This document shows positions 8,046 through 15,446 of a stretch of DNA of 38,192 bases, in pieces. Source of the DNA: Candidatus Saccharimonadota bacterium (lineage in GTDB: Bacteria; Patescibacteriota; Saccharimonadia; Saccharimonadales; UBA4665); contig JACMPL010000030.1 in the NCBI GenBank assembly GCA_014377525.1, positions 1 to 38,192 on the forward strand, given 5' to 3'. The position numbers and the translations under genes were made by a program. Each line of letters starts with the position of its first letter. Positions within the stretch are counted from its first letter, which is position 1. The notes beneath the pieces were generated by a model. The model saw nothing but the letters and a program-made list of their open reading frames with translations, was not told the DNA's origin and did no database searches.

Positions 8046-8530
8046 CAGCAGAAAACCATAACTCAAGCGATTCACGCTCGTTCGACATAGAACAGCTAAG
8101 GCAGGGTTACATCTAACTGAAAAGTAAATTAGCAAACCGCTGATATTCGGCATCTTCTACTCGAAGAAGTAAGAACCAAACAGCAGACAATAACGGCATA
8201 AAACCGTAATGAGGATGCTGTTTGGTTAACGGCTGAGATTTGCTAAGATGGCACTCAAGATTTCAGCCAATCCAGTACTTAAAATAGTTAGCACTTAGAT
8301 TGCTGGCTCAACAAATACCTATATAGCGCAGATGTGAGTCCGTTACTATATTGTTACGAAGCGACTACATGGCTCACGGAATTTACTCTTTACACCAAAA
8401 TTATTACTAAAGTTTGATGCTCCTCGCCTGTATTCTGTTCTGGATTAAAGTTTAGCAACAATAAATAAAAAGATTTTTTTAGTAACTATGCTTGGTATAG
8501 TCTACATTCGAATGTTCCAACTATTTTTGA
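8046..8530. other. Non-coding stretch with two adjacent long hairpins
   Basis: I see no gene in these 485 bases. Two inverted repeats stand next to each other: AACCAAACAGCA (8174-8185) pairs perfectly with TGCTGTTTGGTT (8216-8227), with a small ACGG/CCGT stem inside its loop. GGCTGAGATTT (8231-8241) pairs with AGATTTCAGCC (8258-8268) using two G-T pairs. Neither is followed by a U-tract, so they are not ordinary terminators. They could be a structured RNA, or the processed 3' end of the glycoside hydrolase mRNA. The rest to 8530 is AT-rich and featureless. Confidence 0.45.
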
Positions 8531-8968
8531 TCGGTTTATGCCCAAGATCCCAATTCGGCAATTATAGCCAGTGGTTATTACATAAAGACTCAGGCGAACG
8601 ACATTCAGTTAAATACGATTGACGAAGCATACGTACTGCTACAATATGAAAACGAGTTAAGAAAGAAATATTACGTGTCACAACCAGAATCTATGCAAAA
8701 ATCAGAATTTCCAGCAGTGATACCTATGATTGGAGTTATAGCTTATAATTTCGGCAAATAACACCATTTCGCTAACGCGGTCGTCAACGACCCCAGCAAA
8801 GATAACAACCAGTGGCTTTCGAACATAAAAGCGTTTTACGGCGAAGAATCCGTACTTACCGGTAATGCTTATGACGAAAAAACTGAAACAGCATCAGGTA
8901 TCACGAGCTTTTTTGGAATATACGTAACAAAACAAGCTTTCGATAAAATGAATGAAAATAACGAGTAG
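8531..8968 (+). pseudogene. Decayed gene, frame preserved but start lost and stop inserted
   Basis: One reading frame runs from 8531 to the TAG at 8966-8968 and is interrupted only by a TAA at 8759-8761. It encodes 76 protein-like residues, then the stop, then 68 more, with a hydrophilic Lys/Asn/Gln-rich composition and a short hydrophobic run (VIPMIGVIAYNFG) just before the internal stop. No usable start codon with a ribosome site precedes it, and a TGA lies immediately upstream at 8528-8530. The intact frame on both sides of one stop, and a terminator right after the final TAG, point to a recently inactivated gene rather than chance. The family is unrecognised. A sequencing error at 8759 would be an alternative explanation. 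Confidence 0.55.
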
Positions 8969-8990
8969 AAGTCTAATCTCATACAATTTT

Positions 8991-9019
8991 AAAAGAGCGC
9001 TCATTATGAGTGCTCTTTT
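8991..9019. terminator. Bidirectional terminator between pseudogene and tRNA-Arg
   Basis: AAAAGAGCGCTCA (8991-9003) pairs with TGAGTGCTCTTTT (9007-9019) over 13 bp with one G-T pair and a TTA loop. A-tract and T-tract flanks allow it to work for the plus-strand pseudogene and for the minus-strand tRNA-Arg transcript. Confidence 0.85.
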
Positions 9020-9066
9020 AGGTAAGCGCCAATCTATGAAAACAAACGACTAATGATTCTTATGCT

Positions 9067-9143
9067 TGGTGTACCCGGCAAGATTCGAACCTGCGACCTT
9101 TGGCTCCGCAAGCCAACGCTCTATCCAGCTGAGCTACGGGTAC
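9067..9143 (-). tRNA. tRNA-Arg, anticodon GCG
   Basis: All arms fold: acceptor GTACCCG/CGGGTAC, D-arm GCTC...GAGC with A20 (an Arg identity base), anticodon stem TTGGC/GCCAA with loop TTGCGGA, T-arm GCAGG-TTCGAAT-CTTGC (one G-T pair), discriminator A and encoded CCA. The anticodon is GCG, reading CGC and CGU. Most bacteria use an A34 (inosine) tRNA for this box, so G34 is unusual. The body closely resembles ordinary bacterial tRNA-Arg. Confidence 0.95.
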
Positions 9144-9267
9144 ATATTAGTTTTTTAAATTACAGAAGCAATGGTACCAGATATAACGGCCTTTGGCTAC
9201 TCTCTTTTACGACATACAATTACGGCTAATCTGATAGAATAACCTAAGTCGATATATCGTAGTATCT

Positions 9268-9357
9268 GGAGAGGTGCAAGAGCGGTTGAATTGGCTTGTC
9301 TCGAAAACAAGTGTGCCTTTACGGGTACCGAGGGTTCGAATCCCTCCCTCTCCACCA
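9268..9357 (+). tRNA. tRNA-Ser, anticodon CGA
   Basis: The acceptor GGAGAGG pairs with CCTCTCC. The anticodon stem CTTGT/ACAAG encloses CTCGAAA, giving anticodon CGA for UCG codons. A long class II variable arm and T-arm GAGGG-TTCGAAT-CCCTC follow, and CCA is encoded. The discriminator is A rather than the G usual in bacterial tRNA-Ser. Antisense reading of this gene yields well-known spurious peptides, which I discarded. Confidence 0.96.
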
Positions 9358-10001
9358 GAGTCTTTTCAGTAGGTTTTGTACATTGCAATAATATTTGGGT
9401 ATGATGCTGTCCCTAACACTCTTAGCTGTTGTCACGACATTACGGTAAATTACGACATATGACCCCTCGTCGCTAGTTAACAACAAGACCTGCTCAATAG
9501 AATTGCAGAGCCAACCAATATACGCTTCGTTACCGCGCATTCGGAGCTCTACTACCCCGTTTCTAGTTCTGGCTATTGAATTAGCCATTGTTAACATCCA
9601 GCAACCCGAACGCGGTCGGAACAAAGCGTCAGACACGGGTACTATCAGCGCCAGCTAACTTATTAATTCCCTCGAACCAGTTCATAGTATATCCATTGCC
9701 TGTACCGCCACTGTCTTATGGAGTATCAACGATTTTTTGTAGGGTTATTTCTAGTGGTCGTGTCAAGGCTGGTGTAGTCGTTTCCGGGCTGCCATATGCG
9801 GGTGCTCGGCAGTCCAGCGAGTAATAGGTCGACTACCGCAAAAGACTACAAAATTACTGATTGCCAGATATCATAAATGGATGCTTCGCATAGTTTTGCG
9901 ATATTTGTCCGCTGACTCGTGGCGCAAGCCTAAGCGACCCATAAATGGGAAGATTTAAGAATAATTTAATAATTGCTCGCAAATTAGTCTTCTAATCGGT
10001 T
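9358..10001. other. Gene-poor stretch after tRNA-Ser with possible gene remains
   Basis: No intact gene is supported. On the minus strand one frame from about 9815 down to the TGA at 9629-9631 reads as protein-like residues (Pro/Thr-rich, then a segment containing MNWFEGINKLAGAD) broken by a TAA at 9716-9718, suggesting a decayed coding remnant. A second minus frame covering about 9319-9636 runs into the tRNA-Ser gene and is not credible as a gene. Integration next to a tRNA gene followed by decay would explain such debris, but no integrase gene or duplicated tRNA end was found in the window. Confidence 0.35.
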
Positions 10002-10029
10002 TTGACTACCCTATTTAGTTAGCTATACT
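10002..10029 (+). promoter_or_regulatory. Sigma-70 promoter of the HIT gene, leaderless
   Basis: TTGACT (10002-10007) and TATACT (10024-10029) are separated by 16 nt. The -10 ends 6 nt before the ATG at 10036, so transcription should begin at the start codon. No Shine-Dalgarno sequence is present. It is the best-formed promoter of the leaderless set. Confidence 0.75.
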
Positions 10030-10035
10030 CACGAT

Positions 10036-10431
10036 ATGCAGGACAGTATTTTTACGAAAATCGTGAAGGGTGAAATCCCCTGTTATAAAATCTATGAAGA
10101 CAAGTTAACACTGGCCTTTTTGGACATTCATCCAGCGCAGCCGGGCCACACGCTGGTTATCCCTAAACGGCAGATCGAGTTCTTGTGGGACTTGCCCGAC
10201 GAAGATTACGCCGCAGTCCAAGCGACTACCAAAAAAGTTGCTTTGCGCCTTCGTGAAGTGACACGCAAGGCGTGCATCGGTGTAAAAGTCAAAGGGCTCG
10301 ACGTGCCACATGCCCATATTCACCTGATTCCATTTGATAACGTCGATGAAGAATTTTATGCAGTCCCCGATATGCTAGCCGAACCAGACCACCCTGCCCT
10401 CGCCAAATTAGCTAAAACGTTAGCATTTTAG
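10036..10431 (+). CDS. HIT-family nucleotide hydrolase/transferase
   Basis: This is a 131-residue histidine-triad protein of the HINT/bacterial Hit type, which typically cleaves AMP from phosphoramidates or acyl/aminoacyl adenylates. The N-terminal FxKIVxGEIP signature, the core strand with GHTLVIPKR (about 37-45) and the catalytic PHAHIHLIPF triad (about 94-103) are all present. The zinc-binding cysteines seen in some relatives are lacking. It is expected to be cytosolic and homodimeric. Its own promoter predicts a leaderless mRNA. The next gene, a 59-residue membrane protein, begins 13 nt later. Confidence 0.93.
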   Translation: MQDSIFTKIVKGEIPCYKIYEDKLTLAFLDIHPAQPGHTLVIPKRQIEFLWDLPDEDYAAVQATTKKVALRLREVTRKACIGVKVKGLDVPHAHIHLIPFDNVDEEFYAVPDMLAEPDHPALAKLAKTLAF

Positions 10432-10444
10432 TACACTAAGGCCA

Positions 10445-10624
10445 ATGTCACCATTTCTTATCTCTTTCATCTTAGCATCTGGAGCGGGAGCTTTCGCCTA
10501 CTCTAAGCTCGGCAAACGAGTTGGCTACGGCAATTCGGCCGGCGTTTGGCAATTAGTCGGTATTTTCTTTGTGCTCACGTTCATCGTTGTCTTTATTCTA
10601 CTCAAATACATCATTCGTATTTAA
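10445..10624 (+). CDS. Small two-helix membrane protein, 59 residues
   Basis: ATG at 10445 opens a 59-codon frame ending TAA at 10622-10624. It predicts a hydrophobic segment at about 2-19, a short basic/polar loop with KLGKRVGYGNS, and a second strongly hydrophobic segment at about 33-55 followed by KYIIRI. TACACT (10432-10437) sits 7 nt before the ATG, echoing the leaderless pattern. AAGG at 10438-10441 is too close to be a good ribosome site. I do not recognise a family. The clear two-helix hydropathy and the otherwise empty gap make it a likely real gene. Confidence 0.65.
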   Translation: MSPFLISFILASGAGAFAYSKLGKRVGYGNSAGVWQLVGIFFVLTFIVVFILLKYIIRI

Positions 10625-10669
10625 TCTAGCCGTTTAATACTCTAAAGTCTGTTATATCGCCGCGATAAC

Positions 10670-10678
10670 TGGTATTAT
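10670..10678 (+). promoter_or_regulatory. Extended -10 promoter of the XRE-HAD gene
   Basis: TGG-TATTAT (hexamer 10673-10678) is an extended -10 element. It overlaps the first possible ATG at 10679 and lies exactly 6 nt before the ATG at 10685. This favours 10685 as the real, leaderless start. Confidence 0.55.
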
Positions 10679-10684
10679 ATGGCT

Positions 10685-11557
10685 ATGGACGAGAAAGGGT
10701 TGGGAGCTCAATTGCAGTCGGCGCGTGTTGCCGCCGGTCTGACGCAGCAAGCGCTGTGTCATAAAGCCAATCTAAGCTACTCGACTCTGGCTAAAATTGA
10801 ACGCGGCGCGATCCGCTCACCGTCAATATTCACGATTCAAGCGATTGCCGACGCTCTCGATCTTGGACTGGATGCGCTCATAGGCAACTCCCCTGCTCTA
10901 TCTCGAGTAAATCGAGTGCTTAAGCGTAGTAAAAATGGTGTAAGTTTTATATATTTTGATGTAAATGGTTGCTTGATCCGGTTTTATGAGCGGGCTTTTG
11001 TTAGGATTTCAGCGGATCTTGACATCCCCACCGACCAAATAGAAGCCGCTTTCTGGCGATATAACGGTGACGTTTGCCGGGGCATACTTAGCCTACAGGA
11101 TTTTAATGAAACAGTAGCCAAGCGTCTGCAGGTAGCAACATTCAATTGGCAGAAGTATTATCTCGAAGAAGCTGAGGCTATCACAGCCATGCACGACCTG
11201 GTCAAATGGACGGCGACGCAGTACAGGGTTGGCCTGCTCACGAATATCATGCCGGGACTGCTCAGTGATCTTAAGCGGCTTGGCAAAGTCCCTGATATTA
11301 CCTACGATTCAGTCATAGATTCGTCGGAAATCGGCTTCGTTAAGCCCGAAGCCGGCATTTTTAAAGTGGCTACCGACAGAGCCGGTGTGCCAGCTTCGGA
11401 GATTTTGCTCATCGATGATACCCCCGGCAATTTAACGGCCGCCGAGCAAGCTGGCTGGCATGTCACCTGGTTCGACTACGCCCGCCCCGAAGAGCTAGTC
11501 GCCTCAATTCGTAAAGATCTCGAGCCGGCTGATGGTCCGAACGTACAAGCTAGTTAG
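10685..11557 (+). CDS. XRE-type helix-turn-helix fused to a HAD-like domain
   Basis: A 290-residue fusion if started at 10685; the in-frame ATG at 10679 would add two residues but overlaps the -10 box. Residues about 5-68 form a Cro/C1-type DNA-binding domain with the LTQQALCHKANLSYSTLAKIE pattern split over its two core helices. Residues about 85-280 are a haloacid-dehalogenase-like fold: motif I FDVNG (nucleophile Asp92), motif II LLTN (Thr186), motif III Lys220 in VKPEAG, and motif IV DD244-245. The second acidic residue of motif I is Asn94 instead of Asp, so phosphatase activity may be altered or lost. A metabolite-sensing regulator is a reasonable guess. The 3' end overlaps convergent valS by 8 nt. 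Confidence 0.85.
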   Translation: MDEKGLGAQLQSARVAAGLTQQALCHKANLSYSTLAKIERGAIRSPSIFTIQAIADALDLGLDALIGNSPALSRVNRVLKRSKNGVSFIYFDVNGCLIRFYERAFVRISADLDIPTDQIEAAFWRYNGDVCRGILSLQDFNETVAKRLQVATFNWQKYYLEEAEAITAMHDLVKWTATQYRVGLLTNIMPGLLSDLKRLGKVPDITYDSVIDSSEIGFVKPEAGIFKVATDRAGVPASEILLIDDTPGNLTAAEQAGWHVTWFDYARPEELVASIRKDLEPADGPNVQAS

Positions 11558-14186
11558 TAAAACGCTCAGTTTCTTTTTGTAAACTTACCAGAAGGTCACG
11601 GGCTGTTTGGAGTTGTGATCTCGTCTGTTCGACCACCGTTTTTGGCGCTTGATTGACGTAATCGCTGTTAGCTAACCGGGCTTCTAACTTACCGATTACA
11701 ACTTGTTGCTGCTGTTGCTTGGCCGCCAGTTCACCGAGATAGGCTTGCGCAGTACCCTGATCGATATCAAGCCAGCAAGTAACCGTAGTCGATGTTAGAT
11801 ATAATCCGGTACCATCGGTGACACTGACGACGTCTCGTAGCTTGGTGAGATGAGTAATGGTGGCGGCGTTAGCGCCAACAAAACCGGTATCGTTATGGTA
11901 CAACGTGACATTCTCGGCTTTAAGGGCATTCAAAATAAATCGTGTCTCGGTGACAATGTTTTGGATTTGCACGAATTCATCGGCTTTCGCCTGGTCGCTG
12001 CTCATAACTTTAGAAATTTGTCGGCCGGCTAGAATAGAGTCATTCTCCCAACGCAACGTCTGCCAAATAGTCTCAGTGACAAATGGTGCGAATGGATGAA
12101 CCAAAATGAGTATGGACTCTAGAACGTAGCCTAGGATTGCCTTATTCGGAGTAGCTTTACTGGCTTCGAGGTACCAATCGGCGTAGTCGTCCCATACGAA
12201 ATGATAGAGCTTATCGTAGGCTTCACTAAATTTATATTGAGCCAAATCAGCAATAACGCCTTGTTGAGTCTGTTGTAATTTATGCAATATCCAGTGGTCA
12301 GCAACGCTGGTTGGCTTGGCGTCTTCTGCTAGTGGCGAGTCGCCAACGACGGTTTCGACGTAGCGGGCTATATTCCAGAGCTTGTTACAGAAATTGCGAT
12401 TCGCGGTAATTTTTGTGAGCCCAACTCGCTGATCGTTACCGGGTGACATACCTTGGATGAGCGCTAGACGCAGAGCATCAGTGCCATATTTAGGGATTAT
12501 TGTCAGTGGATCGATAACTGTTTCCGGACTACTTTTACTCATTTTGCGGCCATCTTCAGTCCGGATAAGACCGTGCAAGTAGACGGTCTTGAACGGAACA
12601 TTGCTGGTGACGTAGGTAGTGGTTAAAATCATGCGGGCCACCCAAAAGAACAAGATATCCCAACCGGTTTCTAGCACCGTTGTTGGATGGTAGGCCTGAT
12701 AATCGGGACTTTGCCGTAATAAATCTTCTAGTGATAACGAGTAGTCGCTTGCTAGTTTAGGGTCAATGAGTGTGCTCCACGTCCAGAGCGCCGAACTAAA
12801 CCAAGTGTCGAGGGTGTCAGGGTCTTGTTGCCACTCACGCCAGCCTTCGCTCTCATCGGTTGGTGGTAAAACGCCCACGAACGTCTCTTGCCTACCGTCG
12901 AGGTCTTGGCGGTACCAAACCGGTATCCGGTGTCCCCACCAGATTTGACGGCTGATGCACCAATCGCGCAGATTATCGATCCAACTGAAGTAGGTTTTTT
13001 GGAAACGCTCGGGAATAATATCGATATCACCCTCGCGCACGACGCTTTGTAGAACTTCCTTGAGAGAGCAGTGCCGCCCCTTCCAATTAACGACCTGTTT
13101 ATTAACGTCTATGAACCATTGCAGACGTATTTGTGGTTCAATGACTTCCCCACCCCGGCTGTTGACGGCGACCGAATGAACGTACTTCTCATCGACATTT
13201 ACGAGCAAACCTTTGTTACGCAGTTTTTCGACTATCTTTGGCCGGGCTTCCTCAATTTTCATACCGGTAAACTCAGCCGCTATCGGCAGCAATTTACCAT
13301 GAAAATCTATCACCTGCTCTTTTGGCAAATCATGCCGTTCGGCGATTTCGAAGTCGGTGTGGTCATGCCACGGTGTGATGGTCATAACACCGGTACCGAA
13401 GGCTGGATCGACGGCTGAATCCTTAATCACGGTAGCCGTCACGTTGCCGTTAATCCACTCGGCTTCAAAGTTGTCACCATGTTTATAATCTTTGTAGCGG
13501 TCGTCATCGGGGTGCATGACGACGTACTTGTCGCCAAATTTGGTCTCAGGACGAGCGGTACTGATTTGGAACGGCCCATACTGGAACGTGTAGAATTTGG
13601 TGGTCTCTTCCCTCCGTTCAACTTCGTCATCGGATACATTTGTCTCAAGTTTCGGATCCCAGTTGACGATTCGATGACCCCGGTAAATAAGACCGTCATT
13701 GTACATTTTTGTAAAAACCTCGTTGACGCTTCGGTTGAGTGAATCGTCGAGCGTATAACGAGCCCGACTCCAATCAACGCTTGCCCCCATCGCTCTGACC
13801 TGTGTGTTGATTATGCCGCGACTACCAGCTACAAACGCTCGAGTTCGTCGCATAAATTCATCTCGACCGATGTCATGCTTGGTAGTTCCCTCTTCAGCGA
13901 GTTGTTTTTCAACAAGACTGTTGGTAGCCAGCCCGGCGTGATCGGTGCCTGGTAGCCATAAAACGTCCTTGCCGAGTTGGCGGGCATGACGCGCTAAAAT
14001 ATCCTGAAGCGTTATGAATATCGCATGGCCGATGTGGAGCGTTCCCGTCTCATTTGGCGGCGGCATGCTGATGGAATAATGCTCCTTGTGGCTAGCTGGA
14101 TCGGCGGTAAATAGACCACTTTTCTCCCATAAAGCTGAAATATTATCTTCATAATTGTTTGGTTCGTAAATTTTTGGTAAATTCAT
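11550..14186 (-). CDS. valS: Valyl-tRNA synthetase
   Basis: This class I synthetase charges tRNA-Val with valine. HIGH is perfect at 51-54 within the family PPPNETGTLHIGH context, and KMSKS stands at 548-552. The connective editing domain occupies about 200-350. The WFSSALWTWS stretch follows, and the C-terminal Val-tRNA arm is a coiled coil rich in Gln and Leu (about 815-878). At 878 residues it is full length. It lies 124 nt downstream of tsaD in the same direction, but GATAAT 6 nt before its ATG, or TGG-TATGAT 9 nt before, gives it a possible promoter of its own. Confidence 0.98.
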   Translation of the reverse strand: MNLPKIYEPNNYEDNISALWEKSGLFTADPASHKEHYSISMPPPNETGTLHIGHAIFITLQDILARHARQLGKDVLWLPGTDHAGLATNSLVEKQLAEEGTTKHDIGRDEFMRRTRAFVAGSRGIINTQVRAMGASVDWSRARYTLDDSLNRSVNEVFTKMYNDGLIYRGHRIVNWDPKLETNVSDDEVERREETTKFYTFQYGPFQISTARPETKFGDKYVVMHPDDDRYKDYKHGDNFEAEWINGNVTATVIKDSAVDPAFGTGVMTITPWHDHTDFEIAERHDLPKEQVIDFHGKLLPIAAEFTGMKIEEARPKIVEKLRNKGLLVNVDEKYVHSVAVNSRGGEVIEPQIRLQWFIDVNKQVVNWKGRHCSLKEVLQSVVREGDIDIIPERFQKTYFSWIDNLRDWCISRQIWWGHRIPVWYRQDLDGRQETFVGVLPPTDESEGWREWQQDPDTLDTWFSSALWTWSTLIDPKLASDYSLSLEDLLRQSPDYQAYHPTTVLETGWDILFFWVARMILTTTYVTSNVPFKTVYLHGLIRTEDGRKMSKSSPETVIDPLTIIPKYGTDALRLALIQGMSPGNDQRVGLTKITANRNFCNKLWNIARYVETVVGDSPLAEDAKPTSVADHWILHKLQQTQQGVIADLAQYKFSEAYDKLYHFVWDDYADWYLEASKATPNKAILGYVLESILILVHPFAPFVTETIWQTLRWENDSILAGRQISKVMSSDQAKADEFVQIQNIVTETRFILNALKAENVTLYHNDTGFVGANAATITHLTKLRDVVSVTDGTGLYLTSTTVTCWLDIDQGTAQAYLGELAAKQQQQQVVIGKLEARLANSDYVNQAPKTVVEQTRSQLQTARDLLVSLQKETERFTN

Positions 14187-14192
14187 AATAAT

Positions 14193-14198
14193 ATTATC
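14193..14198 (-). promoter_or_regulatory. Candidate -10 of valS
   Basis: On the minus strand GATAAT ends 6 nt before the ATG at 14186. The overlapping TGG-TATGAT, 9 nt before the ATG, is an extended -10 alternative. There is no Shine-Dalgarno sequence. Confidence 0.4.
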
Positions 14199-14310
14199 AT
14201 ACCACCTCTGTAAAATAACGACTTATAAAATCTTGAGAATGAACAGAAAGCGAACGAGTTGTTTAAAAACATCCACATGAATTATTGACTTTTAAGTAAC
14301 TTTTCCTTAA

Positions 14311-15366
14311 TTACATCGACAAATTCGGCATGATAGCCAATCGATACGGATCGGCCGTCGTTTCTTTGGTAGCTAAGTAGCAGCCTAGCGTGGCAATCAT
14401 TGCGGCATTGTCGGTGCAGAGCTTGGTATCAGGATAGGCCAGGGGAATCGGTAAGTTTGCGCTTAGCTGCTCGCGTAGTTCGAGATTTGCCGCGACGCCT
14501 CCGGCCAGAACAACGCTGCCAGGACCGTATTCGTCATAAGCTCGCATTACCTTCGTAACGATCGTTTTGGCGGCCGTATACTGGAAACTAGCAGCAATAT
14601 CGTTTTTCTGAGCCTCTGTTAGGCGCTCAGACAGCTTAAACGAAGGGAAGTCATATCCGACACCTATCTGGGCTTGGGCTAGTCGCAGAACAGCCGTCTT
14701 AAGGCCTGAGAAGCTAAAGTCGTAGCCCGCAACTTGGGCTAAAGGTAATTTATAAGCTAGCGGATTGCCGAAGCGGGCTGCCGCAGCGATACTCGGGCCG
14801 CCAGGGTAGGGCAGGCCGAGAATTTTGGCGACCTTATCGAACGCTTCGCCGATAGCATCGTCGCGAGTTTGGCCGAGTAATTGGTACGCTAAATGATCCG
14901 TAAAAAGAGCTAGTTGACTATGGCCACCGGAGACAATAACGGCTAACATCGGGAACTTAGGCTGCACCAGTGGCATAGCCAGGCCGGGCAGGGTAGTACT
15001 CGTCAAAAAATTTGCGTAGACGTGTCCAAGTACGTGGTTAGCGGCATACAACGGCTTCTTATGGATGATTGCTAGCGTTCGTGCCGTCAGCACTCCGACC
15101 AACAGACTTCCTCCTAGGCCGGCACCGTATGTCACGGCGATACCGTCAATGTCATCCCAGTCGCAGTTGGCTGCTTGGAGCGCTTGGTGAATCACCGGCA
15201 GGACGACATCGATGTGGCTGCGAGCCGCTATCTCCGGTACGACACCACCGTACTGCACATGCAAGTCCATGCTACTAGCAACGATGTTGCTCATTAAATG
15301 GTGACCATCCTGAACAACGGCCGCGGCTGTCTCATCACAACTGCTCTCAATTCCCAAAATCTTCAT
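14311..15366 (-). CDS. tsaD: tRNA N6-threonylcarbamoyladenosine transferase TsaD
   Basis: TsaD transfers the threonylcarbamoyl group to A37 of tRNAs reading ANN codons, working with TsaB and TsaE. The ASKHA-fold start MKILGIESSCDET, metal-binding H111 and H115 in HVLGH, the VSGGH motif at 145-149 and the later FSFSGLK and AGGVAAN motifs are all present. At 351 residues the length is normal. TGG-TAAGCT lies 6 nt before the ATG on the minus strand, so the mRNA is predicted to be leaderless. It is divergent from the murE-like gene with only 80 nt between the two start codons. Confidence 0.97.
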   Translation of the reverse strand: MKILGIESSCDETAAAVVQDGHHLMSNIVASSMDLHVQYGGVVPEIAARSHIDVVLPVIHQALQAANCDWDDIDGIAVTYGAGLGGSLLVGVLTARTLAIIHKKPLYAANHVLGHVYANFLTSTTLPGLAMPLVQPKFPMLAVIVSGGHSQLALFTDHLAYQLLGQTRDDAIGEAFDKVAKILGLPYPGGPSIAAAARFGNPLAYKLPLAQVAGYDFSFSGLKTAVLRLAQAQIGVGYDFPSFKLSERLTEAQKNDIAASFQYTAAKTIVTKVMRAYDEYGPGSVVLAGGVAANLELREQLSANLPIPLAYPDTKLCTDNAAMIATLGCYLATKETTADPYRLAIMPNLSM

Positions 15367-15372
15367 TTTTCC

Positions 15373-15381
15373 AGCTTACCA
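15373..15381 (-). promoter_or_regulatory. Extended -10 promoter of tsaD
   Basis: Minus-strand TGG-TAAGCT has its hexamer at 15378 to 15373, exactly 6 nt before the ATG at 15366. The bases between read GGAAAA, too close to serve as a Shine-Dalgarno sequence. Confidence 0.5.
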
Positions 15382-15431
15382 CGTAATAAAACTGGCCATA
15401 GTATTCGGCTTACCGACAAACGGCCAACGGT

Positions 15432-15440
15432 TGCTATACT
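15432..15440 (+). promoter_or_regulatory. Extended -10 promoter of the MurE-like gene
   Basis: TGC-TATACT (hexamer 15435-15440) ends 6 nt before the ATG at 15447. The predicted transcript starts at the start codon and no ribosome site is present. Confidence 0.6.
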
Positions 15441-15446
15441 AAACGT

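Noticed and set aside
8759-8761. Recoding of the in-frame TAA in the 8531-8968 frame
   Set aside because: All other genes in the window use TAA, TAG and TGA as ordinary stops, and the frame also lacks a start. Decay is simpler.
9197-9388. Minus-strand frame containing GFEPSVPVKAHLF-type residues
   Set aside because: It is the antisense of tRNA-Ser, a classic spurious prediction. The tRNA explains the sequence completely.
9319-9636. 105-codon minus-strand frame ending in WRGRDSNPR-like residues
   Set aside because: The C-terminal part reads through antisense tRNA-Ser, there is no ribosome site or leaderless -10 box, and no family is recognisable.
9588-9824. 78-codon plus-strand frame after tRNA-Ser
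   Set aside because: No promoter or ribosome site and an unstructured composition. Absence of stops may reflect decayed coding sequence on the opposite strand.
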